Source: Microbacterium sp. VKM Ac-2870
GTDB taxonomy: Bacteria > Actinomycetota > Actinomycetes > Actinomycetales > Microbacteriaceae
Direction of reading: 5' to 3'
Assembly: GCF_015350795.1 (NCBI RefSeq)
Contig: NZ_JADKSH010000005.1
Coordinates: 186,001-250,000 of the forward strand
Length of the DNA stretch: 64,000 nt
Under the pieces are notes generated by a model. It saw nothing but the letters and a program-made list of their open reading frames with translations, was not told the DNA's origin and made no database searches. This document shows, piece after piece, positions 16,098-24,518 of this stretch; positions within the stretch are counted from its first letter, which is position 1; the number at the start of each line of letters is the position of its first letter. The translations under genes and the position numbers were made by a program.

Positions 16098-17153
16098 ATG
16101 GTCTCTCATCGCCTCACCCGAATCCTGCCGCACCGTGGGTCGACCTCGGGTGCCGCCGACGCCACACCCGCCCCCGTCCCGGCCCCGCCTGAGCGCATGC
16201 GCGCCATGGTCTTCGATGCCCCAGGAGCGGCCGACGTCCTGCACGCCACCGAGATCGCGGTACCCATTCCGGTGCTGAGCGAGCTGCTCGTGCGCGTTCA
16301 CGCCGCCGGCGTGAACCCCATCGACACCAAGACGCGGGCGGGCACCGGCGTCTCCGGCGCCATCTCCGCCTTCCCCAGCACTCTCGGATACGACTTCAGC
16401 GGGGTCGTCGTGTCGGCCCCGTACGAATCGCACCCCTTCCCTCCCGGTACCGAGGTGTTCGGGATGACGCCGTTTCCCCGTTCGGGTGGCTCGTACGCCG
16501 ACTACCTCGTCGTCCCGACGCTGTCGGTGGCACGCAAGCCGGCGGCTCTCTCCCACGCCGAGGCGGCCGCAGTGCCGCTGGCCGCATTGACCGCGTGGGG
16601 CCTGGTCGTCGAGACCGCGCACGCGCACGAAGGTCAGCGGGTGCTGATCCACGCGGGCGCCGGTGGCGTGGGGCATTTCGCCGTACAGCTGGCGGCGTAC
16701 TTCGGGGCGCACGTGACGGCCACGGGCTCGGCCGCCAACCTTCCGTGGCTTCGTGAGCTCGGCGCGGCGGTGGCCATCGACTACGCGACGACGCGCTTCG
16801 AAGACCTGGTCGGAGGCGTCGATGTGGTCATCGACCTCGTCGGCAACATGCACGACGAGACCGGTACCCGTTCACTCGGAGTGCTGCGCCCCGGCGGCCT
16901 CTACATCCTCGTACCCACCGGTGGCTGGCCCGACTACGCCGACGCCGCCGCGGCGGCGGGCGTGCGCGCCACGTCGTACAAGGTGATCCCCGACGGCGGG
17001 GTGCTGGCCACCCTCGCGCGCCTGCTCGATTCGGGGGCGATCCGGGTGTTCGTCGACCGGGTGTTCGATCTCACCGAAGCTGCGGCGGCACACCTCGAGC
17101 TCGAGCGTGGGCACACGCGCGGCAAGCTCGTGCTCGCCGTCGGCGACTGCTAG
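16098..17153 (+). CDS. NAD(P)-dependent quinone oxidoreductase-like (zinc-free MDR) protein
   Basis: The 351-residue protein is a medium-chain dehydrogenase/reductase of the quinone oxidoreductase type. The catalytic-domain start (MRAMVFDAPGAADVL), VRVHAAGVNPIDTK, and the nucleotide-binding loop HAGAGGVGHFAVQLA in the Rossmann part are clear. Zinc-binding cysteines are absent. It likely reduces quinones or enones. ATG at 16098 has GGAAGGAG upstream and adds a 33-residue Pro/Ala-rich tail before the conserved start; ATG at 16197 is the alternative. It converges with lysG, 18 nt apart, and is separated from marR by about 150 bp without a recognised regulator site. Confidence 0.87.
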   Translation: MVSHRLTRILPHRGSTSGAADATPAPVPAPPERMRAMVFDAPGAADVLHATEIAVPIPVLSELLVRVHAAGVNPIDTKTRAGTGVSGAISAFPSTLGYDFSGVVVSAPYESHPFPPGTEVFGMTPFPRSGGSYADYLVVPTLSVARKPAALSHAEAAAVPLAALTAWGLVVETAHAHEGQRVLIHAGAGGVGHFAVQLAAYFGAHVTATGSAANLPWLRELGAAVAIDYATTRFEDLVGGVDVVIDLVGNMHDETGTRSLGVLRPGGLYILVPTGGWPDYADAAAAAGVRATSYKVIPDGGVLATLARLLDSGAIRVFVDRVFDLTEAAAAHLELERGHTRGKLVLAVGDC

Positions 17154-17171
17154 GTCCCGACAAGGGCGCAC

Positions 17172-18053
17172 TCACGCGGGCAGCACCCGGCGGCCCTCCA
17201 TCACGATCTCGTCCGCGACGGCATCCAGCAGCGCGGAGCGCACGTTCCACTGCTGCCAGTACAGCGGCACGGACACGGTCGGGCCACCGAGCGGCACCAG
17301 GATGCCGGCGTCGAGCGACGACTGCGACTGCAGACGAGGCAGCAGCGCCCATCCGAGTCCGAGCTCTACGGCGGCCCCGAAGTCGTGCGACGCCGGAACG
17401 CGGTGACGCGGCGGCGCCGCCGGATCGATCCCCTGGGCGGCGAGCCAGCGCGTCTGCAGGTCGTCGCGGCGATCGAAGTCGATCAGTGGCGCCTCACGCA
17501 GATCGGCCGTCGCCGGCCCGCCCAGCCACCGATCCCGGAACGCAGGGGTGGCCACGGCTTCGTACACCAGCGATCCCAGCGCGCTCACGCGACATCCGGC
17601 GACGGGTTCTGCCCGCGAGGTGACGGCTCCCATCACGGCGCCCGACTCGAGCAGCCCGGCGGTGAAGTCCTGATCGTCGCGGTGCAGGTCGAAGACCACC
17701 GGATGCCGCGCACTCGAGCGGACCAGGGGCGCGAGAAACCAGGTCGCAAGGGAGTCGGCGTTGACGGCCAGCGGCACACGGAGCGTTCCCGCGCGCTCCC
17801 CCAGCACCGCGAGCGCGTCGGCTTCGAGAAGGTCGAGCTGCCGCGCATAGCGGAGGACGGCGTGCGCGGCCTCGGTCGGGCGGACGGGCTTCGTGCGAAC
17901 GAGCAGCACACGTCCGAGCGACTCCTCGAGGGCCTTGATCCGCTGGCTGACCGCCGACGGGGTGATGTGCAGCCGTCGGGCGGCGGCATCCAATGTCCCC
18001 TCGTCGATCACCACCGCGAGCGTGGCGGCCAGTTCAGGCGGAATCCGTGACAT
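17172..18053 (-). CDS. lysG: LysR-type regulator of amino-acid export, LysG/ArgP type
   Basis: The 293-residue protein has an N-terminal winged helix-turn-helix (TLDAAARRLHITPSAVSQRIKALEESLG) and a LysR substrate-sensing domain that matches the LysG/ArgP (IciA) branch. It is divergent from the lysE-type exporter, the classic arrangement in which LysG switches on the exporter when basic amino acids accumulate. A palindrome overlaps its own start codon. TAAGCT (minus strand) lies 6 nt before the ATG and no ribosome-binding site is seen, so its transcript may be leaderless and blocked by its own product. Confidence 0.88.
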   Translation of the reverse strand: MSRIPPELAATLAVVIDEGTLDAAARRLHITPSAVSQRIKALEESLGRVLLVRTKPVRPTEAAHAVLRYARQLDLLEADALAVLGERAGTLRVPLAVNADSLATWFLAPLVRSSARHPVVFDLHRDDQDFTAGLLESGAVMGAVTSRAEPVAGCRVSALGSLVYEAVATPAFRDRWLGGPATADLREAPLIDFDRRDDLQTRWLAAQGIDPAAPPRHRVPASHDFGAAVELGLGWALLPRLQSQSSLDAGILVPLGGPTVSVPLYWQQWNVRSALLDAVADEIVMEGRRVLPA

Positions 18054-18067
18054 AAGCAGAGCTTATG
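18051..18067. promoter_or_regulatory. Candidate LysG operator
   Basis: CATAAGC-AGA-GCTTATG is a perfect 7-bp inverted repeat with a 3-nt centre and contains the T-N11-A pattern of LysR sites. It covers the lysG start codon and the presumed lysG -10 box and is about 60 bp upstream of lysE. Confidence 0.65.
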
Positions 18068-18109
18068 GTGCGAAAGAATCATGAGCTGGTCTGTCTGCAC
18101 GCTGCCGCC

Positions 18110-18115
18110 TAGGGT
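18110..18115 (+). promoter_or_regulatory. -10 box of a leaderless lysE transcript
   Basis: TAGGGT is followed by 7 nt and the GTG at 18123. There is no usable ribosome-binding site, and the spacing equals that at the yqaJ-type gene. The -35 region is weak, as expected for a promoter that needs LysG activation. Confidence 0.5.
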
Positions 18116-18122
18116 CGCACCC

Positions 18123-18755
18123 GTGCTCTCCTTCGTCGCCGCCGGGTTCTCGCTCGGCCTCTCGCTGATCGTGGCCATCGGCGCCCAGAACCTCTTCGTG
18201 CTGCGGCAGGGCATCCGCCGCGAACACGTCCTCGCGGTCGCCAGCGTGTGCGCACTGTCCGACGCCGTCCTCATCGTCGCGGGGGTCTCCGGCATCGGCG
18301 CGCTCCTGCACGCGTGGCCCGGGCTGATCGAGGTGGTGCGCTGTGCCGGCGCGCTCTTCCTGCTCGGCTACGCCGGTCTCGCCGCACGGCGAGCTCTTCG
18401 CGGAGGCGGTGACGTCCTGCAGGTCACGCCGACCTCCCGACCGGCCGGCAGTGAACCCGCGCGATTGATGCCGGTTCTGCTCACGTGCTTCGCACTCACC
18501 TGGCTGAACCCGCATGTCTACCTCGACACGGTCTTCCTGCTCGGCTCGGTCGCGAACACGCACGGAGCGGCGGGACGCTGGTGGTTCGCCGGCGGCGCGG
18601 CGGCGGCATCCGTGGCGTGGTTCTTCTCCCTGGCCCTCGGCACCCGCTATCTGGGGCGCTGGCTCTCAACCTCGCGCGCCTGGCGCGTGCTCGACGGCGT
18701 GATCGCGGTGGTCATGGCAGCGATCGCCGTGAGTCTCGTCTGGCCGCACGACTGA
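18123..18755 (+). CDS. lysE: LysE/ArgO-type basic amino-acid exporter
   Basis: The 210-residue membrane protein has six hydrophobic segments. The family N-terminus GFSLGLSLIVAIGAQNLFVLRQG, with its conserved GxQN element, and the LTWLNPHVYLDT motif in the middle mark it as LysE/ArgO. It exports lysine and/or arginine by proton exchange, protecting cells during growth on peptides. GTG at 18123 is preferred because homologues start there and a -10 box lies 7 nt upstream; ATG at 18081 would add 14 unrelated residues. LysG is divergent. The acylphosphatase gene follows within 30 nt but probably has no functional link. Confidence 0.86.
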   Translation: MLSFVAAGFSLGLSLIVAIGAQNLFVLRQGIRREHVLAVASVCALSDAVLIVAGVSGIGALLHAWPGLIEVVRCAGALFLLGYAGLAARRALRGGGDVLQVTPTSRPAGSEPARLMPVLLTCFALTWLNPHVYLDTVFLLGSVANTHGAAGRWWFAGGAAAASVAWFFSLALGTRYLGRWLSTSRAWRVLDGVIAVVMAAIAVSLVWPHD

Positions 18756-18784
18756 ATGTTGAGGGCAGAGGGCAGGATGGATGC

Positions 18785-19060
18785 ATGCGACGTGTGCACG
18801 TGATCGTCACCGGTCGGGTTCAGGGCGTGGGCTTCCGCTTCACCGCGCAGGCCGCCGCGTCCCGCGCCGGCGCGACGGGATGGGTTCGCAACCGGATGGA
18901 CGGCACGGTCGAAGCGCAGATCGAGGGATCGGAGGCCGCGGTCGGCGCGGTGCTCGACGCGATCCGCACCGGGCCGCGTGGTAGCCGGGTGACACAGGTG
19001 GAGGTCGAGGAGATCGTCCCCCAGTCATCCACCGTCTTCGAGATCCGCCGAGACGGCTGA
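18785..19060 (+). CDS. acyP: Acylphosphatase
   Basis: The 91-residue protein carries the acylphosphatase phosphate-binding loop GRVQGVGFRFTA with the catalytic Arg, and the later catalytic Asn in GWVRNRMDGTVEA. It hydrolyses acyl phosphates such as carbamoyl or 1,3-bisphosphoglycerate. The length is standard for the single-domain enzyme. The ATG at 18785 comes two codons after another ATG, but only this frame starts directly with the conserved strand RRVHVIVTGRVQG. It lies 29 nt after lysE and ends before a bidirectional terminator shared with rplA. Confidence 0.93.
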   Translation: MRRVHVIVTGRVQGVGFRFTAQAAASRAGATGWVRNRMDGTVEAQIEGSEAAVGAVLDAIRTGPRGSRVTQVEVEEIVPQSSTVFEIRRDG

Positions 19061-19091
19061 TTCGGGCGCCGGCACTGCCGCGCGCATGACG

Positions 19092-19121
19092 ATGGGGCCC
19101 CACCCGAAGGTGGAGCCCCAT
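19092..19121. terminator. Bidirectional terminator between acyP and rplA
   Basis: ATGGGGCCCCACC and GGTGGAGCCCCAT (19092-19104, 19109-19121) pair with one mismatch around CGAA. The stem sits exactly between the two converging stop codons. Confidence 0.75.
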
Positions 19122-19145
19122 GTGTGTCTTGCGCTGACGCGTCGC

Positions 19146-19835
19146 TCAGACGAGCGAGTTGACGTCCAGCGGGATGCCGGGACCGAAGGTGGTCGACACG
19201 GCGCCCTTCTGGATGTAGCGGCCCTTCGCGCTCGAGGGCTTCAGACGCACGATCTCTTCGAGAGCCGCAGCGAAGTTCTCCTCCAGCTGCTCGGCCGTGA
19301 ACGAGGCCTTGCCGACGACGAAGTGCACGTTGGCGTGCTTGTCGACGCGGAACTCGATCTTGCCGCCCTTGATCTCCTCCACGGCCTTGGCCGGGTTGGG
19401 GGTCACGGTGCCGGTCTTCGGGTTGGGCATGAGGCCACGGGGACCCAGCACCTTACCGAGGCGACCGACCTGGCCCATGAGCTCGGGCGTCGAGACGGCC
19501 GAGTCGAACGCGGTCCAGCCGGCGGCGACCTTCTCGATGAGCTCGGCGCCGCCGACCTCATCGGCACCCGCGGCGATGGCGGCCTCGGCGGCCGGGCCCG
19601 TCGCGAAGACGATGACGCGGGCGGTCTTGCCCGTGCCGTGCGGGAGGATGACCGTGCCACGCACCATCTGGTCGGCCTTGCGCGGGTCGACCGCGAGCTT
19701 GAGGGCGACCTCGACGGTGGAGTCGAACTTCTTCGAGCCGGTCTCCTTGGCGAGACCGACGGCCTCGGTGGACGTGTAGAACTTGTCGCGGTCGATCTTG
19801 GCCGCGGCAGCTTCGTAAACCTTGGACTTAGCCAT
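19146..19835 (-). CDS. rplA: 50S ribosomal protein L1
   Basis: The 229-residue protein is L1, which forms the mobile L1 stalk on 23S rRNA and helps release deacylated tRNA. Signature stretches include [20 protein letters not shown] and [14 protein letters not shown], the classic L1 motif, and the C-terminal ARGYxKG-like end with the [20 protein letters not shown] stretch. It follows rplK by 13 nt. L1 often regulates its own operon by binding a mimic site near the rplK start; I do not see an obvious mimic. Confidence 0.98.
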   Translation of the reverse strand: MAKSKVYEAAAAKIDRDKFYTSTEAVGLAKETGSKKFDSTVEVALKLAVDPRKADQMVRGTVILPHGTGKTARVIVFATGPAAEAAIAAGADEVGGAELIEKVAAGWTAFDSAVSTPELMGQVGRLGKVLGPRGLMPNPKTGTVTPNPAKAVEEIKGGKIEFRVDKHANVHFVVGKASFTAEQLEENFAAALEEIVRLKPSSAKGRYIQKGAVSTTFGPGIPLDVNSLV

Positions 19836-19848
19836 TGTGCGTTTCCCC

Positions 19849-20280
19849 TCAGCCCTCGACCGTGATGCCCATGGAACGGGCGGTGCCGGCGATGATCAGC
19901 GAGGCAGCCTCGATGTCGTTCGCGTTCAGGTCGGGCATCTTCGTCTCGGCGATCTCGCGGACCTGCTCCTTGGTGAGCTTCGCGACCTTGACGGTGTGCG
20001 GGGTCTTCGAGCCCTTCTGCACGCCGGCAGCCTTCTTGATGAGCTCCGCGGCGGGCGGGGTCTTCAGGATGAACGTGAAGCTGCGGTCTTCGTAGACGGT
20101 GATCTCAACGGGGATCACGTTGCCGCGCTGCGACTCGGTCGCCGCGTTGTAGGCCTTGCAGAACTCCATGATGTTCACGCCGTGCTGACCGAGCGCAGGG
20201 CCGATCGGCGGCGCCGGGTTGGCGGCGCCAGCCTTGATCTGGAGCTTGATCAGGCCGGTCACCTTCTTCTTGGGTGCCAT
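19849..20280 (-). CDS. rplK: 50S ribosomal protein L11
   Basis: The 143-residue protein is L11, which with 23S rRNA helices 43/44 forms the GTPase-associated centre and is needed for the stringent response by RelA. The N-terminal Pro-rich domain ([20 protein letters not shown]) and the C-terminal rRNA-binding domain ([20 protein letters not shown]) are complete. AAGGA precedes the ATG at 20280. It starts a two-gene operon with rplA. Confidence 0.98.
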
Positions 20281-20399
20281 TCTCTTTTCCTTCTGTCGTG
20301 CGCCCGTCCGCCGTGGCGTCGGGGCGCGCTTCCACGCAACCGGCGGACCCGGAAGGTGGTGGGGATGTCACGCGACAGGCGCGCAACCTCTTGATTCTA

Positions 20400-20419
20400 C
20401 CGGATGCCGCGGCATCCGG
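20400..20419 (-). terminator. Palindrome downstream of nusG
   Basis: CCGGATGCC-GC-GGCATCCGG is a perfect 20-nt palindrome just past the nusG stop. On the minus strand TAGAATC follows, so termination is probably partial. It contains the heptamer GGATGCC in both orientations. Confidence 0.5.
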
Positions 20420-20425
20420 GGGAAA

Positions 20426-21508
20426 TCACTGCTTGGTGACCTGGTCGAACGACAGCTCGACCGGCGTCTCGCGCTCGAAGAGCGACACCAGCACCGTGAG
20501 CTTGCCGCTCTCGGGCTTGATCTCGCTGATCGAACCGGGAAGGCCCGCGAACGAGCCCTCCTTGATCGTGATCGTCTCGCCGACCTCGAAGTCGACCTCG
20601 GTGATGACACTGCGGGCCTGGGTAGCGGAGCCCTTGGCCGCGCCGCCCTTGGCCGGAGCCGTCTCGGTGACCTGCACGAGCGACTTCAGCATGTTGAACG
20701 CTTCTTCGAAGCGCAGCGGCGTCGGGTTGTGGGCGTTGCCGACGAAGCCGGTCACGCCGGGCGTGTGACGCACGACCGACCAGGTGTCTTCGTTGAGCTC
20801 CATGCGCACGAGCACATAGCCGGGGATCCGGACGCGCGTGACCATCTTGCGCTGACCGTTCTTGATCTCGACGACGTCCTCCATCGGGACCTCGACCTGG
20901 TAGATGTCTTCCTCGACCTCGAGCGAGTTCTTGCGCTGCTCGATGTTGGCTTTGACCTTGCGCTCGAAGCCGGCGTACGAGTGAATGACGAACCACTTGC
21001 CGGGAAGCGACCGCAGCTCGGCGCGGAACGCCTCGTAGGGGTCCTCGGGGGTGGCGTCGGCATCCTCGTCTTCGACAGCCTCGACGACGCCTCCGGCCGC
21101 AGCGACCTCGTCGACGAACTCCTCGTCGAGCGCGGGAGCGTCGGGCTCTCCGTTGACGTCGGGGCCGTCGTAGGGGGCGACCTCGTCGGCGGCCTGCGCG
21201 GCGGCTTCGGCCTCTTCTTCGGCGAGCGCGTCGGTGAGCACCTCGGCGGCAGCCTCGGCCTCGGCGGCCTGGTCGATCTCGAGTGCGTCGTTCACGATGG
21301 CGTCTGCCTCCGGGTCGTCGATGTCGATGTCTTCGTACTCGCCGTCGTCCACGGCATCCTCGTCGACGACGTGCACCGCGAGGTGCTCGGCGGGCGCGGA
21401 TGCCTCTTGCTCGGCCGCCAGGATGTTGCCTTCCTGCGCCTCGTCGTCCTCACTGGACTGCTCGGCGGCGGTGGCCCAGTCGGCGTCGTCGGTGTACTTC
21501 TCAGACAC
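20426..21508 (-). CDS. nusG: Transcription termination/antitermination protein NusG with a long acidic N-terminal extension
   Basis: The C-terminal 190 residues are ordinary NusG: the NGN domain that binds RNA polymerase ([34 protein letters not shown]) and the KOW domain ([20 protein letters not shown]). In front is an extension of about 165 residues, extremely rich in Asp, Glu and Ala. Total length is 360 residues, against about 180 in E. coli. Extended NusG proteins are known in actinobacteria, but the role of the extension is unclear. GTG at 21508 is chosen for the upstream AGAGGA and the absence of a better start nearer the NGN domain. It follows secE by 53 nt. Confidence 0.95.
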   Translation of the reverse strand: MSEKYTDDADWATAAEQSSEDDEAQEGNILAAEQEASAPAEHLAVHVVDEDAVDDGEYEDIDIDDPEADAIVNDALEIDQAAEAEAAAEVLTDALAEEEAEAAAQAADEVAPYDGPDVNGEPDAPALDEEFVDEVAAAGGVVEAVEDEDADATPEDPYEAFRAELRSLPGKWFVIHSYAGFERKVKANIEQRKNSLEVEEDIYQVEVPMEDVVEIKNGQRKMVTRVRIPGYVLVRMELNEDTWSVVRHTPGVTGFVGNAHNPTPLRFEEAFNMLKSLVQVTETAPAKGGAAKGSATQARSVITEVDFEVGETITIKEGSFAGLPGSISEIKPESGKLTVLVSLFERETPVELSFDQVTKQ

Positions 21509-21561
21509 GTAGGTCCTCTTCCCTCGGGGGTCGTGCGGTGACAGCTCTGGCGTCGGCTGGA

Positions 21562-21825
21562 TCAGCTCGGCACGCCGAAGACGACCTGCACCACCCAGGT
21601 GAAGAGCAAGTCGAGGCTGTACACGACCGCCATCATGACGACGACGAAACCGAGAACCACACCCGTGAACTTCAGCAGCTCCTGGCGGGTCGGCGTGACT
21701 ACCTTGCGGAGTTCGCCGAAGACCTGGCGCATGAAGAGCGCAATCCGCTGGAAGAAGTTGAGCTTCTTCTCACGGGGCGTGCCGCCTGCTGCGACGACCT
21801 CGCCGTGCGCCTCTTCCTGGACCAT
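21562..21825 (-). CDS. secE: Preprotein translocase subunit SecE
   Basis: The 87-residue protein is the small SecE type: a short hydrophilic head, the conserved amphipathic segment [20 protein letters not shown] with TPTRQEL, and one transmembrane helix (about residues 55-78). It clamps SecY in the SecYEG channel. The ATG at 21825 is chosen because homologous sequence begins there; longer in-frame reading would run back into the tRNA-Trp gene. The start lacks a strong ribosome-binding site. Order tRNA-Trp, secE, nusG is conserved in actinobacteria. Confidence 0.94.
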   Translation of the reverse strand: MVQEEAHGEVVAAGGTPREKKLNFFQRIALFMRQVFGELRKVVTPTRQELLKFTGVVLGFVVVMMAVVYSLDLLFTWVVQVVFGVPS

Positions 21826-21911
21826 GTACCCCACCCGTGTGACGTGCTCGGACTTGCTTTCCACGCCGGCGTGTACCGGCGCGCCTGCTGTGTCAGCTGA
21901 TCGCTGACGCG

Positions 21912-21984
<73 letters not shown>

Positions 21985-22119
21985 AGAGATCGTGAGATCC
22001 CGGGTGAAATCCACCGCTCCCGCACGACACCCGCGCGAAAGTCACGCGGGCACGGCAAAAGAATGCAGATTTCAACTGCACTGTCCAGTGTACGTCATGC
22101 CATCTGGACGCGCGAACCG

Positions 22120-22554
22120 TCAGTACTGCTGCACCCCGTAGCGCTCGGGCTCCGGCCCACGTCGGAAATCCCGCCCGGACAGGGATGCCGCGCGCACGCG
22201 GACGTAGTTGTATTTGACGGTGGGAATCCACGGGCGAAGCTCGAGCTGGTCGGCGGCGTGCACCTCTTCGGTCGTGGTGAGGCGGTGAGCGTGGCCGCGC
22301 ACGACGACACTCCACGCGTCGGTGTCGGTGTACTCGTCGACTTCGAAGAGCACATCGTCATTGATCGTCAGTTCGGTGAGCTTGCTGCCCTCCGCGGTGC
22401 GGAACACGATGCTGTCACCGTCGACGACGTAGTTGACGGGAAAGATGTCCAGAACACTGCCGACATGGGTGACCAGCCGACCCAGTTCCTGTTCTGCCAG
22501 ACGCTGCCAGCACTCACGGTCATCGAGGAAGCTGACCGCATCCGAGGTGTCCAT
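22120..22554 (-). CDS. Pyridoxamine 5'-phosphate oxidase-like flavin-binding protein
   Basis: The 144-residue protein has the split-barrel fold of the PNPOx-like family: REC-WQRLAEQELGRLVTHVGSVLDIFPVNYVV at the start, then GSKLTELTINDDVLFEVDE and WSVVVRGHAHRL. Members bind FMN or F420 and reduce varied small substrates, or act as redox sensors; few are true PdxH enzymes. The ATG at 22554 is taken because the family alignment begins there. CAGGAT lies 6 nt upstream and no ribosome-binding site is seen, so it may be leaderless. It is divergent from the HSP90-family gene. Confidence 0.8.
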   Translation of the reverse strand: MDTSDAVSFLDDRECWQRLAEQELGRLVTHVGSVLDIFPVNYVVDGDSIVFRTAEGSKLTELTINDDVLFEVDEYTDTDAWSVVVRGHAHRLTTTEEVHAADQLELRPWIPTVKYNYVRVRAASLSGRDFRRGPEPERYGVQQY

Positions 22555-22655
22555 GACCCCATCCTGGCCATCGTCGTCCCGGCGCACCACCCCCACCGCC
22601 GGACAAAAGGTCGAATAGCCTGGAAGCTGCCACCCGCTGAGACAACCGAGGAGCG

Positions 22656-24518
22656 ATGCTGAACGAGAGCACTGCCGCCCACCAGTTCCAGGTCGATCTG
22701 CGCGGAGTGATCGATCTGCTCAGCCGGCACATCTACTCCGGACCGCGCGTGTACCTCCGAGAGCTGCTGCAGAACGCCGTGGACGCGATCGCCGCCCGGC
22801 GCGCGCTCGACGGCAGCGGCGGACGCGTGCGCATCACGCCCGTGAGTGCAGCATCCGACGAGTTCGTCATCCGCGACGACGGCATCGGGCTGAGCGCCGA
22901 AGAGGTGGCCGACATGCTCGCCACCGTCGGGCACAGCTCGAAGCGCGACATCTTCGATCTGCCCCGCAGCGACTACCTGGGGCAGTTCGGCATCGGGATG
23001 CTGTCGTGCTTCATGGTGTGCGACACGATCGTGATCCGTTCGCGCAGCGCCGCGGGCGCGCCGCCGGTGGAGTGGATCGGACGCGCCGACGGAACCTTCA
23101 CGGTGGCCGCCGGTGCCGACGATCTGCCCGTGGGCACCAGCGTGCACCTCGTGCCGCGCGCGGAGACGAAGACCCTCGTGAGCACGCCGACCGTGCGGGA
23201 ACTCGCCGAGACGTTCGCCGCGTATCTGCCGACCACGATCGTCGTCGACCTGCCCGGAGGCGGAGAGAGCACGGTCACCACAGCACCGCCCTTCCTCTCC
23301 GACGATCGCGAGACCCAGCTGGGCTACGGACGCTCGCTCATCGGTGCGGAGCCGCTGGATGTGATCTCGCTGTCGGTGCCGGGCACACAGACCCGCGGCG
23401 TCGCGTATGTGCTGCCCTACGCTCCCCCGCCCTCGGCGCGGCAGAGCACGCGGGTGTACCTGCGGCGGATGCTGCTCACCGAGCGCGCCGACGACATCCT
23501 CCCACCCTGGGCATTCTTCGCCCGCGCGGTGATCGACTCCGGCGGCCTGCATCCCACCGCCAGTCGGGAGTCGCTCGTCGACGACGATGCTCTGGAGCAG
23601 ACGCGGCGTGAGCTGGGCGACGGCATCCGGCGGTGGATCCTCGATCTCGCGCTGCACGACCCGCTGCGCCTGGCGCAGTTCGTCGCCATCCACGAAGTCG
23701 CCCTCAAGTCGCTCGTCCGCCATGACGAAGAACTCGCGCGGTTCATCGTGCGCTGGTTGTCGGTGGAGACCACCCAGGGCCGGTTGCGCATCGAGGAGCT
23801 GGTGCGCCGCTATCCGCACGTGCGCTACACCGAGACCGTCGACGAGTTCCGTCAGGTCGCCAGCGTCACCGATGCGGGAACGGTGCTCGTCGACGGCGGC
23901 TACGTGTACGACGCCGAGCTGATGAGGCTCGTGCCCGACATCTTCCCCGGGGTGACGGTGGAGAAGGTCGACGTCCTCGACGAGATCGACCGCCTCGATC
24001 TGCCGCCGCTCGATGACCGCGCGGCTGCCCTCGACCTTGAACGCCGCGCCGCCGCTTCCCTACCGGAGGTGGACGTGCTGGTGCGCGCGTTCGATCGTGC
24101 CGACCTTCCCGGCCTGTTCGTCTCGGACCCGGCGGTGCTGCGCGCCCTCGACCGCGGACGCGCGCGCAGCGCGGGCGGCGCTCTGTGGGGCGGGGTGCTC
24201 GACCGTGCCGCCGTGGCGCAGGGCGACGCCGCCGCCGGCTCATCGCCGGCCGCGCGGCTGTGCCTGAACTGGACCAACGACGTCGTGCGTCGCCTCGCCG
24301 CCGCTGCCGACGGAGACGTCTTCGGTCTGAGCGTGCGCCTGTTGTACGTGCAGTCGCTCCTGGCGGGACACCATCCGCTCGGCTCCGACGACCGTGCACT
24401 GTTGACCTCATCGCTGTCACAGCTGCTCGGTCGCGCGCTTCAGGCAGAAACGGCCGGTGCCGATCACGCCGTGACCGCCTCCCCCGCCCCCGACGTCCGG
24501 CACGAAGGAGAATCATGA
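22656..24518 (+). CDS. HSP90-family (HtpG-like) ATPase
   Basis: The 620-residue protein has the length of HtpG and the GHKL ATP pocket: LRELLQNAVDA (Glu36, Asn40, Asp43), RDDGIGLS (74-80) and the lid motif GQFGIGM (109-115). In the middle domain the ATPase-stimulating arginine appears to be in HPTASRESLVDD. The sequence is far from classical HtpG outside these motifs, with a longer, divergent C-terminal part (about 430-620) lacking a recognisable MEEVD-like tail. GAGGAG precedes the ATG. Its stop overlaps the start of the TPR gene as ATGA, so the two proteins are made together and probably interact. Confidence 0.88.
   Translation: MLNESTAAHQFQVDLRGVIDLLSRHIYSGPRVYLRELLQNAVDAIAARRALDGSGGRVRITPVSAASDEFVIRDDGIGLSAEEVADMLATVGHSSKRDIFDLPRSDYLGQFGIGMLSCFMVCDTIVIRSRSAAGAPPVEWIGRADGTFTVAAGADDLPVGTSVHLVPRAETKTLVSTPTVRELAETFAAYLPTTIVVDLPGGGESTVTTAPPFLSDDRETQLGYGRSLIGAEPLDVISLSVPGTQTRGVAYVLPYAPPPSARQSTRVYLRRMLLTERADDILPPWAFFARAVIDSGGLHPTASRESLVDDDALEQTRRELGDGIRRWILDLALHDPLRLAQFVAIHEVALKSLVRHDEELARFIVRWLSVETTQGRLRIEELVRRYPHVRYTETVDEFRQVASVTDAGTVLVDGGYVYDAELMRLVPDIFPGVTVEKVDVLDEIDRLDLPPLDDRAAALDLERRAAASLPEVDVLVRAFDRADLPGLFVSDPAVLRALDRGRARSAGGALWGGVLDRAAVAQGDAAAGSSPAARLCLNWTNDVVRRLAAAADGDVFGLSVRLLYVQSLLAGHHPLGSDDRALLTSSLSQLLGRALQAETAGADHAVTASPAPDVRHEGES

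Noticed and set aside
22028..22048. Hairpin CCCGCG/CGCGGG upstream of tRNA-Trp as terminator of the PNPOx-like gene
   Set aside because: Short stem, no T-run and alternative pairings; not strong enough to list as a feature.
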